Below are positions 26,682 through 36,504 of a stretch of DNA of 64,000 bases, piece after piece. The notes beneath the pieces were generated by a model that did no database searches, was not told the origin of the DNA, and saw only the letters and a list, made by a program, of their open reading frames with translations. A program made the position numbers and the translations under genes. Origin of the DNA: Kineobactrum sediminis (GTDB lineage: Bacteria > Pseudomonadota > Gammaproteobacteria > Pseudomonadales > Halieaceae); the NCBI RefSeq assembly GCF_002868715.1, contig NZ_PKLZ01000001.1, forward strand, positions 310,001 to 374,000, in the 5' to 3' direction. The first letter of the stretch is position 1. Each line of letters begins with the position of its first letter.

Positions 26682-27314
26682 ATGTTGTCTTGCCGTCGTT
26701 TTTTCGCCAGTGCGGCCCTGGCCCTGTTGCTGGGCCTGATGCTGACACCACAGCAGGCTCTCAGCCAACCCGAAGACAGCACGGAACGCGCTGCTCTGAG
26801 GGACTTTCTTGACCAGGCCATCAACAGCGCGAACAGTTTTGAGGATCGTTACGATGCAGAGGTCTGGCTGGTGGACATGTCCGCGCGCCTGCAAAAGTTT
26901 GTAAAAGATCCCGCCGCACGCCTTGAACTGCTGCGCCAGGCACATTCGGCGGCCGCTCGCGCCACCCTCCCCCCGGAACTGGTACTGGCCGTTATTGAGG
27001 TGGAAAGCCACTTCAATCGCTTTGCGATTTCCCGAGTTGGCGCCCAGGGCATGATGCAGGTTATGCCATTCTGGAAGAAAGAAATCGGCCGCGAGGATGA
27101 CAATCTCACCCTCAACCGCACTAACCTGGAGTACGGCTGCCGCATTCTCCAGTTCTACCTGCAGCGGGAAGAAGGTGACCTGCACCGCGCCCTTGCAGCG
27201 TATAACGGCAGTTCAGGCAGCCGTCGTTACAGCAACAAGGTGTACCAGGCCTGGTCACAGAACTGGCGCACCGGCCCCCTGCCCTGGTCGCGCCAGCCTG
27301 TCTTCGCGAAATGA
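26682..27314 (+). CDS. SLT-type lytic transglycosylase
   Basis: 210 residues with a signal peptide (ALALLLGLMLTPQQALS). The SLT domain shows IEVESHFNRFA with catalytic Glu108 before Ser, GAQGMMQVMP, and the conserved AAYNGSSG. Such enzymes cleave peptidoglycan glycan strands to 1,6-anhydromuropeptides. The small size suggests a free periplasmic enzyme similar to the SLT domain of MltC/Slt. It follows proS after 5 bases, so it is likely co-transcribed, and its last 60 bases overlap the 3' end of the opposite-strand AraC gene. Confidence 0.92.
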   Translation: MLSCRRFFASAALALLLGLMLTPQQALSQPEDSTERAALRDFLDQAINSANSFEDRYDAEVWLVDMSARLQKFVKDPAARLELLRQAHSAAARATLPPELVLAVIEVESHFNRFAISRVGAQGMMQVMPFWKKEIGREDDNLTLNRTNLEYGCRILQFYLQREEGDLHRALAAYNGSSGSRRYSNKVYQAWSQNWRTGPLPWSRQPVFAK

Positions 27315-28355
27315 ACCGGGAGACTGGCCGGTCCATTTCTTGAAAGACCGGTGAAACGCACTCGGGTCACTGAAGCCCAGGTCTTCGGCGACGGCGCTGA
27401 TCGATTGGCTGCGGGTACGCAATAACGCGATGGCACGATCCCGGCGCGCATTATCCTTTATCCGCTGGTAGGACATCCCCTCGCGCTCAAGACGCCGCCG
27501 CAGGGTGCGGGCCGACATGTTCAACAAGCCGGTGAGCGCTTCAAATGTGGGCAACTCACGGCGAAAGTCATCTCCCAGAATACGGCGTATCCGCGCGGTG
27601 GTGCTGCAGTGGGCAGCGTCGGGCGCCAGTAACAGGAAGTAGGGCGCCAGCGGCATGAAGATAGCAAGCTGGCTTTCGTCGCGCAGGATATCGGCCTCGA
27701 GATGACGGGCACTGAAGGTCACCGCGTTGCTGCCTTTATCAAATACGATGGGGCCGGGAAAGAAATGACGCAACGTGTCCATGACGGGCGGTTGCGGCCC
27801 GGCACAGCAGGCCCTGGTAACATCAATTTCCTGGCCTATCAGCCACCCGCAAAAGCGCAGCCAGACGCCCAGGCCCGCCAGCACCCGGTGTTGGTGCCGC
27901 GGATGTACGTCCCGCCCAATATAGGTCAGAGTGGCTTCGCGGCCGCTGCTGTCAATCTGCAGGCGGTTATCTTCAGGACGCTGTTTGCGCGCGCGGCAAC
28001 ATGCGTTGAATTCCATCGCGCGATGCATCGCCATCCCCAGCTGACGACTACTGAGCATGCTTAGCGCAATCAGGCGCAGGGTGCCCGGCGGGGTCGGCGC
28101 ATCGGGCATGGCTCCCATAGTCTCGTCGTCCAGTTGCCGGAACAGCTCTGCGCATAAACGACTGTACTGATGCGGACTCGCCCTGTCGGTCTGGGCCCTG
28201 TCACGCAAGGGGTCGTGGGCAAAGCCGGCGCGCCACAGCAGCCGCTCTTTCGATAAACCCCGAGTGTCGATGTTGGCCAGCAAGCCACGGGTCAGTGCGG
28301 CGGGGACCGGAAACTCCATACTTTGCCCGATACTTTTGGGCGTGCGAACAGCCAC
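27255..28355 (-). CDS. AraC family transcriptional regulator (OruR/ArgR-like domain plan)
   Basis: 366 residues. The N-terminal effector domain (about 20-220) resembles the arabinose-binding-like domain of the ornithine-utilisation/virulence class of AraC regulators (TPPGTLRLIALSMLSSRQLG; FFPGPIVFDKGSNAVTF). The C-terminal double helix-turn-helix (about 250-345) shows MSARTLRRRLEREGMSYQ and the second motif ISAVAEDLGFSDPSAFHRSFKKWTG. It is divergent from the LuxR-type regulator, whose gene begins about 190 bases away, and its 3' end overlaps the transglycosylase gene by 60 bases. Targets unknown. Confidence 0.92.
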   Translation of the reverse strand: MAVRTPKSIGQSMEFPVPAALTRGLLANIDTRGLSKERLLWRAGFAHDPLRDRAQTDRASPHQYSRLCAELFRQLDDETMGAMPDAPTPPGTLRLIALSMLSSRQLGMAMHRAMEFNACCRARKQRPEDNRLQIDSSGREATLTYIGRDVHPRHQHRVLAGLGVWLRFCGWLIGQEIDVTRACCAGPQPPVMDTLRHFFPGPIVFDKGSNAVTFSARHLEADILRDESQLAIFMPLAPYFLLLAPDAAHCSTTARIRRILGDDFRRELPTFEALTGLLNMSARTLRRRLEREGMSYQRIKDNARRDRAIALLRTRSQSISAVAEDLGFSDPSAFHRSFKKWTGQSPGSFREDRLARPGQGAGAPVL

Positions 28356-28546
28356 GAGGTCGTGCTCCTTCTAATTATCTTCAGCAAAGTATAGCGGCCT
28401 CGGCCCCGGCATCAAAAGTTCTGCACTGTAATCCCGGGCAGCCTGTTGAACCGGCTGCAGATTTCAGGATGACACGAGGATATTTGACAAGCGCAACGCA
28501 GCTGCTCACTATGCGGCTTCCGGGAAAAATTGGCTGGCAAAGCGAC

Positions 28547-29395
28547 ATGACCGACATCAATCAGCTGAGCAAGTGGAATCGGGATCTCTCCCTCGCGATC
28601 TCGGCTCTTGGCTCCGAGCGATTTTTCCCCGCACTGGTCGAGGCTATTCAGGGACAGGTAGCCTTCGACTACCCTCAAATCTGGCTATACCGGCGGGACT
28701 TACCACCACAGGTGCTGTATCACCAGATACCGGCGGCGGCGGTGCCTTCGCAGATTGACACCTATCTGGAAGGCCCCTATCGGGAGGACCCGTTCTACCA
28801 GGCTTCCATGAACCAGCCTCGCTCAAAATTCTATCGATTGTCGCGAATCACCGCGGGCAAACTCCGGGAATCAGAATACTACCGTGATTACTATGCTGCC
28901 ACTGGCACCGTTGACGAGGCGATCTACCTGTCGCGGCTACAGGAGGGTAATGTAATCAACCTGTCCATGATGCGGCTGCCCCGGCACGGTGAATTTACCG
29001 AACAGGACTACGAGGCCCTGTACCTGCTCGCAGAACCGGTATCAGAATTACTCAGGTCACACAGCCAGCACGGTGATTTTGCCGTTACCCACCTGATCCA
29101 GCCAGGTATTGATAACCAGATTGATCTCGCCTTTCGTACCTTTGGCAGCTCTTTACTGTCACCGCGGGAAAAGGATGTCCTCGAACTGATGCTCAGGGGC
29201 TATGGCACCGACACCTCGGGCGAGCGCCTGGGCATTGCCCTGGAAACCGTGCGCAGGCATCGCAAGAGTATCTACCGCAAACTTGATGTCAGCTCCCAGA
29301 CCGACCTGTTCTCACTGTTCATCAACTCCATGGCCTGCCTGGGGGAGGCTGCTGGCGCTGACCCGCTGCAGATCTACATGTCCCCGGCCCGTTAG
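28547..29395 (+). CDS. LuxR family transcriptional regulator
   Basis: 282 residues from the ATG at 28547 (MTDINQLSK); an in-frame ATG at 28511 is possible and neither has a strong ribosome site. There is an N-terminal sensory region (about 1-205) without a recognisable autoinducer-binding signature. A C-terminal GerE/LuxR helix-turn-helix follows (about 212-275) with LSPREKDVLELMLRGYG, ALETVRRHRKSIYRKLDVSS. The stop codon lies within a GC-rich hairpin (29386-29402). The glutamine-synthetase-like gene follows 73 bases later on the same strand and is a plausible target. Confidence 0.88.
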   Translation: MTDINQLSKWNRDLSLAISALGSERFFPALVEAIQGQVAFDYPQIWLYRRDLPPQVLYHQIPAAAVPSQIDTYLEGPYREDPFYQASMNQPRSKFYRLSRITAGKLRESEYYRDYYAATGTVDEAIYLSRLQEGNVINLSMMRLPRHGEFTEQDYEALYLLAEPVSELLRSHSQHGDFAVTHLIQPGIDNQIDLAFRTFGSSLLSPREKDVLELMLRGYGTDTSGERLGIALETVRRHRKSIYRKLDVSSQTDLFSLFINSMACLGEAAGADPLQIYMSPAR

Positions 29396-29468
29396 GCGGG
29401 CCGCGCTAACCCAGCTTGGTTATTGAGAGAGGCCGGCAAAAGCCTGATAGTGCGCCCTACTGCAACAA

Positions 29469-30827
29469 ATGCATGGTGTCCGAATGTCCCTTGAAGCCGA
29501 CTGGTTCCTGCGGGCTCATCCGGAGATAACCACGGTTGAAGCACTGCTTCCTGACTGCAACGGCATCATGCGTGGCAAATGGTTGCCGCGACACAAGCTG
29601 GGCAATATCTTCGACGGCGAGCTCAAGCTACCCAAAACAGCACTCAGCCTCGACATCTGGGGTCGGGACGTCGAGGAGCTGGTATTCGCATCCGGCGACG
29701 CCGACGGTATTTGCCGCCCTGTAGAAGGCTCCCTGCTACCCACCCCCTGGTCCCCCGGAAGCCAGCATGGCCAGGTTATGCTGTCCATGTTCAATGCCGA
29801 TGGCGAGCCCTATCTGGGGGATCCGCGCCATGTCCTCAAACAGGTGGTTGCCCGCTTCCAGAAACACGGATGGACCCCGGTCGTGGCCGCGGAACTGGAG
29901 TTCAGCCTGGTCCGCTGGGATAACACACTCCCCCTCCATACCTGCCCATCCCCTGCGGGCAGTCACCCCATTGGCGGCAATATGTACGGTCTCGACGTGC
30001 TCAACCAGCACCGGGAGATGATGGAGGAGTTGCGCCTGGCCTGTGAGCTGCAGGATCTGCCTTTCGACGGCGTCGTCAAGGAATCGGCACCTTCACAGTA
30101 TGAAATCAACATGCAGCACGTACCCAGCCCGGTTCTGGCCGCCAAACAGATCCTGATGATGAAGCGGCTCATCAAGGGCGTCGCCCACAAGCATGGGCTG
30201 GTTGCCAGCTTCATGCCCAAGCCGTTTGAAAACGAGGCAGGCAACGGCATGCACGTACATTGCAGCGTACTGGACCAGCGCGGCAACAACGTTTTTGATG
30301 ATGGCAGCGAGCGCGGCACCCCCCTGCTGCACCACGCCATCGCCGGCTGTATGGAGCACATGGCTGACTCCATGATCGTATTTTCCCCTGGCTTCAACGG
30401 TTACCGGCGCTTTCAGCCAGGCAGCCATGCGCCCACTTATCCCTGCTGGGGGTATGAGAACCGTACCGTGGCAGTGCGGGTGCCCGCGGGTTCTCACGCC
30501 GCCCGACGCCTTGAACACCGGGTCGCCGGCGCCGACAGCAACCCCTATCTGCTGTTCGCGGTCCTGCTGGCCGCCATGCTCGATGGCATCGAACAGCAGA
30601 CTTCACCCGGCGAGCCCACTCGCGGCGACGGTTACTCTCAGAAAAACAGTTCGCTGCCGAAATATATGCACGAAGCGCTGGAACGATTTCGTGGTTCGGA
30701 CTTTATCCGTACCGCACTGGGTGGAGAACTGCAGCGAATATTCACCCTGACCAAGGAGCAGGAGGTGGCCGAGTTCGCCCATCGCATTTCTTTGCTCGAG
30801 TACCAGTCCTACCTTGAAAGAACCTGA
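29469..30827 (+). CDS. glutamine synthetase family protein (gamma-glutamylpolyamine synthetase-like)
   Basis: 452 residues; a second ATG at 29484 is possible. It is a GS-fold ligase of the PuuA/GlnA3 class rather than classical GlnA. Visible are DCNGIMRGKWLP in the N-terminal beta-grasp, the glutamate-site AAELEFSL, the GNGMHVHCSV ATP/metal loop, VRVPAGSHAARRLEHRVAGAD, and the NPYLLFAVLLAAMLDGI helix. It lacks the adenylylation loop of GlnA. PuuA-type enzymes glutamylate putrescine or other amines using ATP as the first step of their catabolism. No puuBCD partners are nearby, so the amine is unknown. Likely controlled by the adjacent LuxR or AraC regulator. Confidence 0.88.
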   Translation: MHGVRMSLEADWFLRAHPEITTVEALLPDCNGIMRGKWLPRHKLGNIFDGELKLPKTALSLDIWGRDVEELVFASGDADGICRPVEGSLLPTPWSPGSQHGQVMLSMFNADGEPYLGDPRHVLKQVVARFQKHGWTPVVAAELEFSLVRWDNTLPLHTCPSPAGSHPIGGNMYGLDVLNQHREMMEELRLACELQDLPFDGVVKESAPSQYEINMQHVPSPVLAAKQILMMKRLIKGVAHKHGLVASFMPKPFENEAGNGMHVHCSVLDQRGNNVFDDGSERGTPLLHHAIAGCMEHMADSMIVFSPGFNGYRRFQPGSHAPTYPCWGYENRTVAVRVPAGSHAARRLEHRVAGADSNPYLLFAVLLAAMLDGIEQQTSPGEPTRGDGYSQKNSSLPKYMHEALERFRGSDFIRTALGGELQRIFTLTKEQEVAEFAHRISLLEYQSYLERT

Positions 30828-30962
30828 TTCGGCGACAAAGGGGGAACCTTAAGCCGCAAACATGTTCGAAAGAGGTTCGGCGTTGCTCTTTGCAGACTGC
30901 TGAAAGAGTGCTAAATATACCATTCAGGCTAACCAGTCGCGTAGGCAGGTGTCATCGATACC

Positions 30963-31805
30963 ATGTTTCCCATAACCGCCCTTTTGTTTCGTGGCGCCCG
31001 CATAACGGCAGCAGCCGCGGCATTTGCATTGTTCTGTACGACAGCACAGGCGGATATCACGTCACTGCAGGAATGCGCCGCGGGCCTGGGTAACAACTCC
31101 CTGGCTAACAGCACCGGCACACTCAAGCCACCACTCGGGCCCGAGCTCCAGATTATCAGCTGGAACATCCAGAAGGCGGGTAATCGCGACTGGGCACAGG
31201 ACCTCAGGCAACTGGCACAGGGCGTCGAACTGGCCTTCATTCAGGAAGCTGCGAGCGATGCCGCGATTCCGGAGGTGCTGCCCGAGGCTGCACATCATTC
31301 ATTTGCCCCGGGCTATCGTCGCGGCCAGACCATTACCGGTGTAATGACCCTGAGCAGCAGCAAGGCCAGCCTGGAGTGTGACCTGGAATCCCGGGAGCCG
31401 TGGCTCGGCACGCCAAAGGCCATGGCGATTACCGAGTATCCACTCGCGGGTCGCGAGGAACGCCTGCTGGCGATCAATATTCACGCGGTGAACTTCACCT
31501 TCGGGCTTGAGGATTACCGGCAGCAGCTGGACATGCTGTCCGTCCTGATCCGGCAACATCGTGGGCCAGTGCTGATCGCGGGCGACCTGAATACCTGGCG
31601 TGAAGGGCGCGTCGCCGCGGTAGCTGATTTCATGCATGAACACGGCCTGCGGGCAGTGGCATTCAGCCCGGACTTGCGCAGCACTGTATTCGGGCAGGCG
31701 CTGGACCATATCCTGACCCGCGGACTCGAAGCCAACAGCGCCAATGCGGTGCCAGTGCGCAGCTCCGACCACAACCCGCTGCTGGTTAGCCTGAAGATCA
31801 GCTGA
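30963..31805 (+). CDS. exported endonuclease/exonuclease/phosphatase (EEP) family protein
   Basis: 280 residues with a signal peptide (ITAAAAAFALFCTTAQA). The EEP catalytic fold is seen through QIISWNIQKAGNRDW (Asn), AFIQEA (metal-binding Glu), INIHAVNF (His), AGDLNTW (Asp and Asn) and the terminal SSDHNPLLV (Asp-His). Members hydrolyse phosphodiesters or phosphomonoesters in nucleic acids, phosphoinositides or sphingomyelin. A secreted or periplasmic location is inferred; a nuclease or phospholipase role is open. It stands as a single gene. Confidence 0.9.
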   Translation: MFPITALLFRGARITAAAAAFALFCTTAQADITSLQECAAGLGNNSLANSTGTLKPPLGPELQIISWNIQKAGNRDWAQDLRQLAQGVELAFIQEAASDAAIPEVLPEAAHHSFAPGYRRGQTITGVMTLSSSKASLECDLESREPWLGTPKAMAITEYPLAGREERLLAINIHAVNFTFGLEDYRQQLDMLSVLIRQHRGPVLIAGDLNTWREGRVAAVADFMHEHGLRAVAFSPDLRSTVFGQALDHILTRGLEANSANAVPVRSSDHNPLLVSLKIS

Positions 31806-31876
31806 GCGCGACTTTTGATTCCCAAAACGCTACTATTACCCATTGATTCCATGAACGACCAGAGCCTTACCTGCTT

Positions 31877-33064
31877 ATGACCAAACAATCTGTAAAGCCG
31901 CCCCTGATCACGGCAAACGTCGTGATTTTTGTCGGCTTCCCCCTGCTGGCCCTGATCCTGGTCCCCTTTTGGGGCCTGCACCGGGGCTACGACAGCTTTC
32001 AGTGGCTGTGGGCACTGGCTTTCCTGTACCTGAATGGCCTGTCAATCACCGGCGGCTATCACCGCCTCTGGGCTCATAAAGCCTACCAGGCACACCCGGC
32101 GTTGAAGTGGTTTTTTGCACTATGGGGTGCCGGCGCGCTGCAAAACAGCATCCTGATCTGGGCCTCGGATCATCGCCGCCATCACCGCCATGTAGACGAC
32201 GACGATCAGGATCCCTATTCGGCAGGTCGAGGTCTCTGGTTCAGCCATATGGGCTGGATGCTGCGCAATTATCCCAGCGGCGACAACGACTTCAGCAATG
32301 CCCGCGACCTGCAGCGGGATAATGTGGTGATGTGGCAGCACAAACATTACGTGGCACTGACCACGACCATGAACCTGGGCCTGCCCCTGCTGTTGGGCAT
32401 CTGGCACGGCGACATCATTGGCACGGTGTTGATCGTGGGGCTGTTGCGCCTGGTGGTAAATCACCATGTCACGTTCTTTATCAACTCCCTCGCGCACTTC
32501 TGGGGCAGCCGTCCCTACACCGAGAGCAACAGCGCCCGGGACAATGGTTTCCTCGCCTTCCTGACCTATGGCGAGGGCTACCATAATTACCACCATATTT
32601 TTCAGACCGACTACCGTAACGGTATCCGCTGGTGGCAGTGGGATCCCACCAAGTGGTTGATCGCGCTATGCGCAAAGCTCGGGCTGGCAAGCAACCTGAC
32701 CCGGGTTCCCGACTTCAAGATCCAGCGTGCCATTGTCGACGCACAATTCACCCGGGCACGGCGCGAGCTTGATGAACGGGCCGGCAGCGAGACTCTCCGC
32801 GAAATGCTGGAGCGCGAGTACCAGCTGTTTACCGACTTCGTCAATCAGTGGCGCGGCTTGCAAACGGACCGCTACGAGCGCAAGGTAGCCGAACTGGAGG
32901 GTGTCCTGGAAATCCGGCGCCAGCAGATGCTCGACGGCTGGGAGCGGGCCGCCCTGCGCAGCAAGCTGCGAGAACTGGAATACTCACTGAAAAACCAGCG
33001 CAAGCGACTCGGCGTAATCCTGCAACAGCTGCAACTGCAGGTGCATGCGGAACCCGCCACCTGA
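31877..33064 (+). CDS. acyl-CoA/acyl-lipid fatty acid desaturase with C-terminal coiled coil
   Basis: 395 residues. The membrane desaturase core (about 1-280) has four hydrophobic spans and the three histidine boxes: HRLWAH (62-67), HRRHH (99-103) and HNYHH (236-240), which bind the di-iron centre that introduces a delta-9-type double bond using O2. The C-terminal 110 residues are a charged, helical extension ([29 protein letters not shown]) predicted to form a coiled coil, which is not part of the standard desaturase. The gene lies 17 bases before the glutathione peroxidase ATG. Confidence 0.93.
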   Translation: MTKQSVKPPLITANVVIFVGFPLLALILVPFWGLHRGYDSFQWLWALAFLYLNGLSITGGYHRLWAHKAYQAHPALKWFFALWGAGALQNSILIWASDHRRHHRHVDDDDQDPYSAGRGLWFSHMGWMLRNYPSGDNDFSNARDLQRDNVVMWQHKHYVALTTTMNLGLPLLLGIWHGDIIGTVLIVGLLRLVVNHHVTFFINSLAHFWGSRPYTESNSARDNGFLAFLTYGEGYHNYHHIFQTDYRNGIRWWQWDPTKWLIALCAKLGLASNLTRVPDFKIQRAIVDAQFTRARRELDERAGSETLREMLEREYQLFTDFVNQWRGLQTDRYERKVAELEGVLEIRRQQMLDGWERAALRSKLRELEYSLKNQRKRLGVILQQLQLQVHAEPAT

Positions 33065-33080
33065 CAACGAGGATAAAGCC

Positions 33081-33566
33081 ATGGCGACCACGGTATATGA
33101 TTTCACCTGCCAGACCCCCGCGGGGAAAGAGCAGAGCCTGGACAAATACCGCGGCAAGGTACTGCTGGTGGTCAACACCGCATCAAAATGTGGCTTCACC
33201 CCCCAGTTTGCAGGCCTTGAAGGGTTGTATGAAAAATACCATGAGCGGGGTTTCGAAATCCTCGGCTTCCCCTGCAACCAGTTCGGCAAGCAGGATCCCG
33301 GGAATAACGATGAAATAATGGAATTCTGCCAGCTGAACTATGGGGTCAGTTTCCCGATGTTCGGCAAGGTCGAGGTCAATGGTGGCGGTGCTGACCCGCT
33401 ATTCAAGTACCTGAAAAAAGAAGCACCGGGCACCTTGGGCTCCCAGGGTATCAAGTGGAACTTCACCAAGTTCCTGATCAACGGCGAGGGCGAAGTGGTC
33501 AAGCGCTATGCGCCAACCACCAAACCCGAGGACATCGCCGACGATATCGAGGCCCTGCTGGGCTGA
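33081..33566 (+). CDS. glutathione peroxidase (BtuE/Gpx family)
   Basis: 161 residues from the ATG at 33081, preceded by GAGG; an upstream in-frame ATG at 33045 lies within the desaturase gene. The catalytic triad is Cys37 (NTASKCGFT), Gln67-region (GFPCNQFG) and Trp126 (KWNFTKFL), so a cysteine-type, non-selenium enzyme. It reduces hydrogen peroxide and lipid hydroperoxides, generally with thioredoxin. Its coupling to the desaturase gene suggests protection of unsaturated lipids from peroxidation. It converges with prfC 10 bases away. Confidence 0.95.
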   Translation: MATTVYDFTCQTPAGKEQSLDKYRGKVLLVVNTASKCGFTPQFAGLEGLYEKYHERGFEILGFPCNQFGKQDPGNNDEIMEFCQLNYGVSFPMFGKVEVNGGGADPLFKYLKKEAPGTLGSQGIKWNFTKFLINGEGEVVKRYAPTTKPEDIADDIEALLG

Positions 33567-33576
33567 ACGCCCGTGA

Positions 33577-35160
33577 TCAGTGCTCTCGCGTTGCCCGAAA
33601 ATCGATGTCGGGCCAACGCTCCTCCATCAACGCCAGATTGACCCGACTGGGAGCCAGGTAAGTCAGGTAGCCGCCGCCGTCGATCGACAGCTGGTCTGCC
33701 GCCTTCTTGCGAAAATCCTCCAGCTTGCGGGCATCGCTGCAATACACCCAGCGTGCGGTGTACACGTTTACCGGTTCGTAAAGCGCTTCCACCTTGTACT
33801 CGTCCGCCAGCCTGTAAGACACCACGTCAAACTGCAACTGACCCACGGCACCGACAATCAGGTCACTGGAGTTCAGCGGTGAAAATACCTGGGTCGAACC
33901 CTCCTCGGACAACTGCTGCAGGCCTTTCTGCAACTGTTTGGACTTCATCGGGTCGCGCAGGCGAATACGGCGAAACAGTTCCGGCGCAAAATGCGGGATG
34001 CCACTGAACTGCAGGCGCTCACCGGTGGTAAAGGTATCGCCGATCTGGATAGTGCCGTGATTGTGCAGGCCGATGATGTCACCGGCAACCGCCTCTTCCA
34101 CCAGTGTGCGCTCACCGGCCTTGAAGGTTACTGCGTCGGCAACCCGGACATCCTTGCCCAGTCGCGCGTGGAGCATTTTCATGCCCTTTTCGTATTGCCC
34201 GGAACATACCCGCATAAAGGCAATCCGGTCGCGATGGCGCGGATCCATATTGGCCTGGATCTTGAAAACGAAGCCACTGAAGCCCGGCTCATCGGCACTG
34301 ACATGACGCTCCACGGCTTCCCTGCCCAGGGGTGCTGGTGCCCACTGTACAAAATCATCCAGCATTTCCCGCACACCAAAATTACTCAGCGCCGTGCCAA
34401 AAAACACCGGGCTCAGCTTGCCCGCCAGGAAAGCCTCGAGTTCAAACTGGTGGCTGGCCCCGCGTACCAGCTCTATCTCTTCCAGGAAGCTGTCATAATT
34501 TTCGCCCAGCAAAGCGCGGGCGGCATCGCTTGCCAGGCCATCAATACGCTTGTCATCCGGCAGCACGCTGCCCTGGCCGGGTGTGAACAGGTGAATGACA
34601 TCGGTATACAGGTTGTAAACGCCCTTGAAATCCCTGCCCATATCGATCGGCCAATTGATGGGGGCCGCCTGGATCCCCAGCACCTCTTCGATTTCATCCA
34701 GCAGGTCAACGGGGTCGCGAATATCGCGGTCCATCTTGTTGATGAAGCTGAAGATGGGGGTATCGCGCAACCGGCATACATTCATCAGCTTGACCGTGCG
34801 GTCCTCCACCCCCTTGGCACCATCTATGACCATCAGTGCAGAGTCGACCGCGGTGAGGGTGCGATAGGTATCCTCGGAGAAGTCCTCGTGGCCCGGCGTG
34901 TCCAGCAGGTTGACGATGCGACCGCCGTAAGGGAACTGCATGACCGATGAGGTCACCGAGATACCCCGCTCCTGCTCCATCGTCATCCAGTCGGAGGTGG
35001 CGTGGGGCCCACGCTTGCCCTTGACACTGCCCGCCACCTGGATGGCGTTGCCCAGCAGCAAAAGCTTTTCAGTGATTGTGGTCTTGCCCGCATCGGGGTG
35101 GGAAATAATCGCAAAAGTCCGTCTACGGGAGACTTCATACGGGATGGAGAGATTTGACAT
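33577..35160 (-). CDS. prfC: peptide chain release factor 3
   Basis: 527 residues, the usual RF3 length. The GTPase domain shows HPDAGKTT (P-loop), [12 protein letters not shown] (G3) and NKMDRD (G4), with [21 protein letters not shown] as the switch region. Domain II/III contain [14 protein letters not shown] and [14 protein letters not shown]3 recycles RF1/RF2 after termination and aids ribosome quality control. It is monocistronic. The 276-base gap upstream to the RND operon holds only a short GGGGC/GCCCC hairpin (35288-35305) and no convincing gene. Confidence 0.98.
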   Translation of the reverse strand: MSNLSIPYEVSRRRTFAIISHPDAGKTTITEKLLLLGNAIQVAGSVKGKRGPHATSDWMTMEQERGISVTSSVMQFPYGGRIVNLLDTPGHEDFSEDTYRTLTAVDSALMVIDGAKGVEDRTVKLMNVCRLRDTPIFSFINKMDRDIRDPVDLLDEIEEVLGIQAAPINWPIDMGRDFKGVYNLYTDVIHLFTPGQGSVLPDDKRIDGLASDAARALLGENYDSFLEEIELVRGASHQFELEAFLAGKLSPVFFGTALSNFGVREMLDDFVQWAPAPLGREAVERHVSADEPGFSGFVFKIQANMDPRHRDRIAFMRVCSGQYEKGMKMLHARLGKDVRVADAVTFKAGERTLVEEAVAGDIIGLHNHGTIQIGDTFTTGERLQFSGIPHFAPELFRRIRLRDPMKSKQLQKGLQQLSEEGSTQVFSPLNSSDLIVGAVGQLQFDVVSYRLADEYKVEALYEPVNVYTARWVYCSDARKLEDFRKKAADQLSIDGGGYLTYLAPSRVNLALMEERWPDIDFRATREH

Positions 35161-35436
35161 CAGTTAAGGTCTTCTGGTTTGTGCGCGAACCCATGTGACA
35201 GTATCTTCTGTAAGGCGTTCACAGAACTGTCCGCTGGCAGGTCATGATTGGGCGCTATATTCGTTGATGTTGGCCTCATAAACAAGCGGGGCCGCTGACA
35301 GCCCCACCCTTCAACCGGGCAAGCCCCCGCCCCGCCGTTCCGGGCTTCCTGTCATATCACTTGTCATGTGGGCTAAATCCGCCCTGATCGCGTATACTTC
35401 GCACGCCAGAAAACGGCTCATTCCTTTCCTCAGCAT

Positions 35437-36504
35437 ATGGATACCATGAAAAAACTTTTAGTTGTGGCAGCTGCAGCGATCCTCGTCGGCGCTATTAGCT
35501 GGCCAAAAATTGCCCCGATGATGAAAGAGCCCGCTACTGCTTCGCCGCAGCAGCGCGGCGCGCCCGCCGTGCGCACCGCCCGGGTTGAACCGCAACCTTT
35601 TGAACATATCCTGGTCTTCAACGGCACCCTGGTGGCGGAGCAATCCATCAGCGTGCACAGCGAATTGCGGGGCAAGGTCGACAGCATCAATTTCACCGAT
35701 GGCCAGCGCGTCACCGCGGGAGACCTGATCGTGACCATAGAATCGGGTGAACTGGCGGCGGAATTGCGTTCGCTGCAGGAGCAACTGAAACTGGCGATAA
35801 CCAATGCCAGGCGCCTGACCAACCTGTTTGAGCAGGGCTCGGTTAACGCCAGTGCGCGGGATGACGCGGTAACCCAGCGCTCCGTGCTGGAAGCAGACGT
35901 CGAGCGCCTGCAGATACGCCTGGCCAAAACCAGGATCAGCGCGCCTTTCGCCGGCACCCTGGGCCTGCGCCATATCAGCATGGGAGACCTGGTCGAGCCG
36001 GATACGCTGATCACCACCCTGCAGACCATTACCTCCCTGAATGTTGATTTCAATGTGCCGGAACGTTACCGCTCCCTGATAGTGCCGGGCATGCCGCTGT
36101 CACTGCAAGTAGCAGGTCATGAAGAGCCCTTTAATGCCGTGGTTCGTGCGATTGACCCACAGGTAGACCTGGCGACGCGCACCCTGACCGTGCGAGCGCA
36201 CGTGGAGAATCCCGACCGCACGCTGCTCCCCGGAAACTATGCACGGGTAGAGCTGGTAAGTCGCGCAGAGGAAGCATTCGTGATCCCGAGCGTCGCCGTA
36301 ATGCAGAGCCTTGATGCAGTTTCGGTGTTCACTGTTGAGAATGGTGTTGCGGTACGCCGAACCGTCAAAACGGGTGGTCGTGACAGCAGCCACGTCGAAA
36401 TTTTGCAGGGACTGAGCCGCGGTGCCGAAATCATCACCTCCGGGGTCCAGAGTGTGCGCGAGGGGCAACCGGTGACCATCATCAATGCGCCGGATGTCAG
36501 CTGA
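35437..36504 (+). CDS. RND efflux periplasmic adaptor (membrane fusion protein)
   Basis: 355 residues; the start may be 35437 or the ATG three codons later. The N-terminal membrane anchor (LLVVAAAAILVGAISW) has no lipobox cysteine. A barrel-sandwich/lipoyl half is seen in SVHSELRGKVDSINFTDGQRV, a short helical hairpin with LRSLQEQLKLAITNARRL, and the second lipoyl half in TRISAPFAGTLGLRHIS-like residues (KTRISAPFAGTLG). A beta-barrel domain follows. It bridges the inner-membrane pump and an outer-membrane channel. The stop overlaps the pump start by one base (TGATG). Confidence 0.95.
   Translation: MDTMKKLLVVAAAAILVGAISWPKIAPMMKEPATASPQQRGAPAVRTARVEPQPFEHILVFNGTLVAEQSISVHSELRGKVDSINFTDGQRVTAGDLIVTIESGELAAELRSLQEQLKLAITNARRLTNLFEQGSVNASARDDAVTQRSVLEADVERLQIRLAKTRISAPFAGTLGLRHISMGDLVEPDTLITTLQTITSLNVDFNVPERYRSLIVPGMPLSLQVAGHEEPFNAVVRAIDPQVDLATRTLTVRAHVENPDRTLLPGNYARVELVSRAEEAFVIPSVAVMQSLDAVSVFTVENGVAVRRTVKTGGRDSSHVEILQGLSRGAEIITSGVQSVREGQPVTIINAPDVS

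Noticed and set aside
29386-29402. GGCCCG/CGGGCC hairpin at the end of the LuxR gene as a terminator
   Set aside because: There is no T-tract after the stem, so it was not called; it may only weaken read-through into the next gene.
35361-35398. TTGTCA and TATACT before the RND operon as a promoter
   Set aside because: The boxes are 26 bases apart, too far for a sigma-70 promoter.
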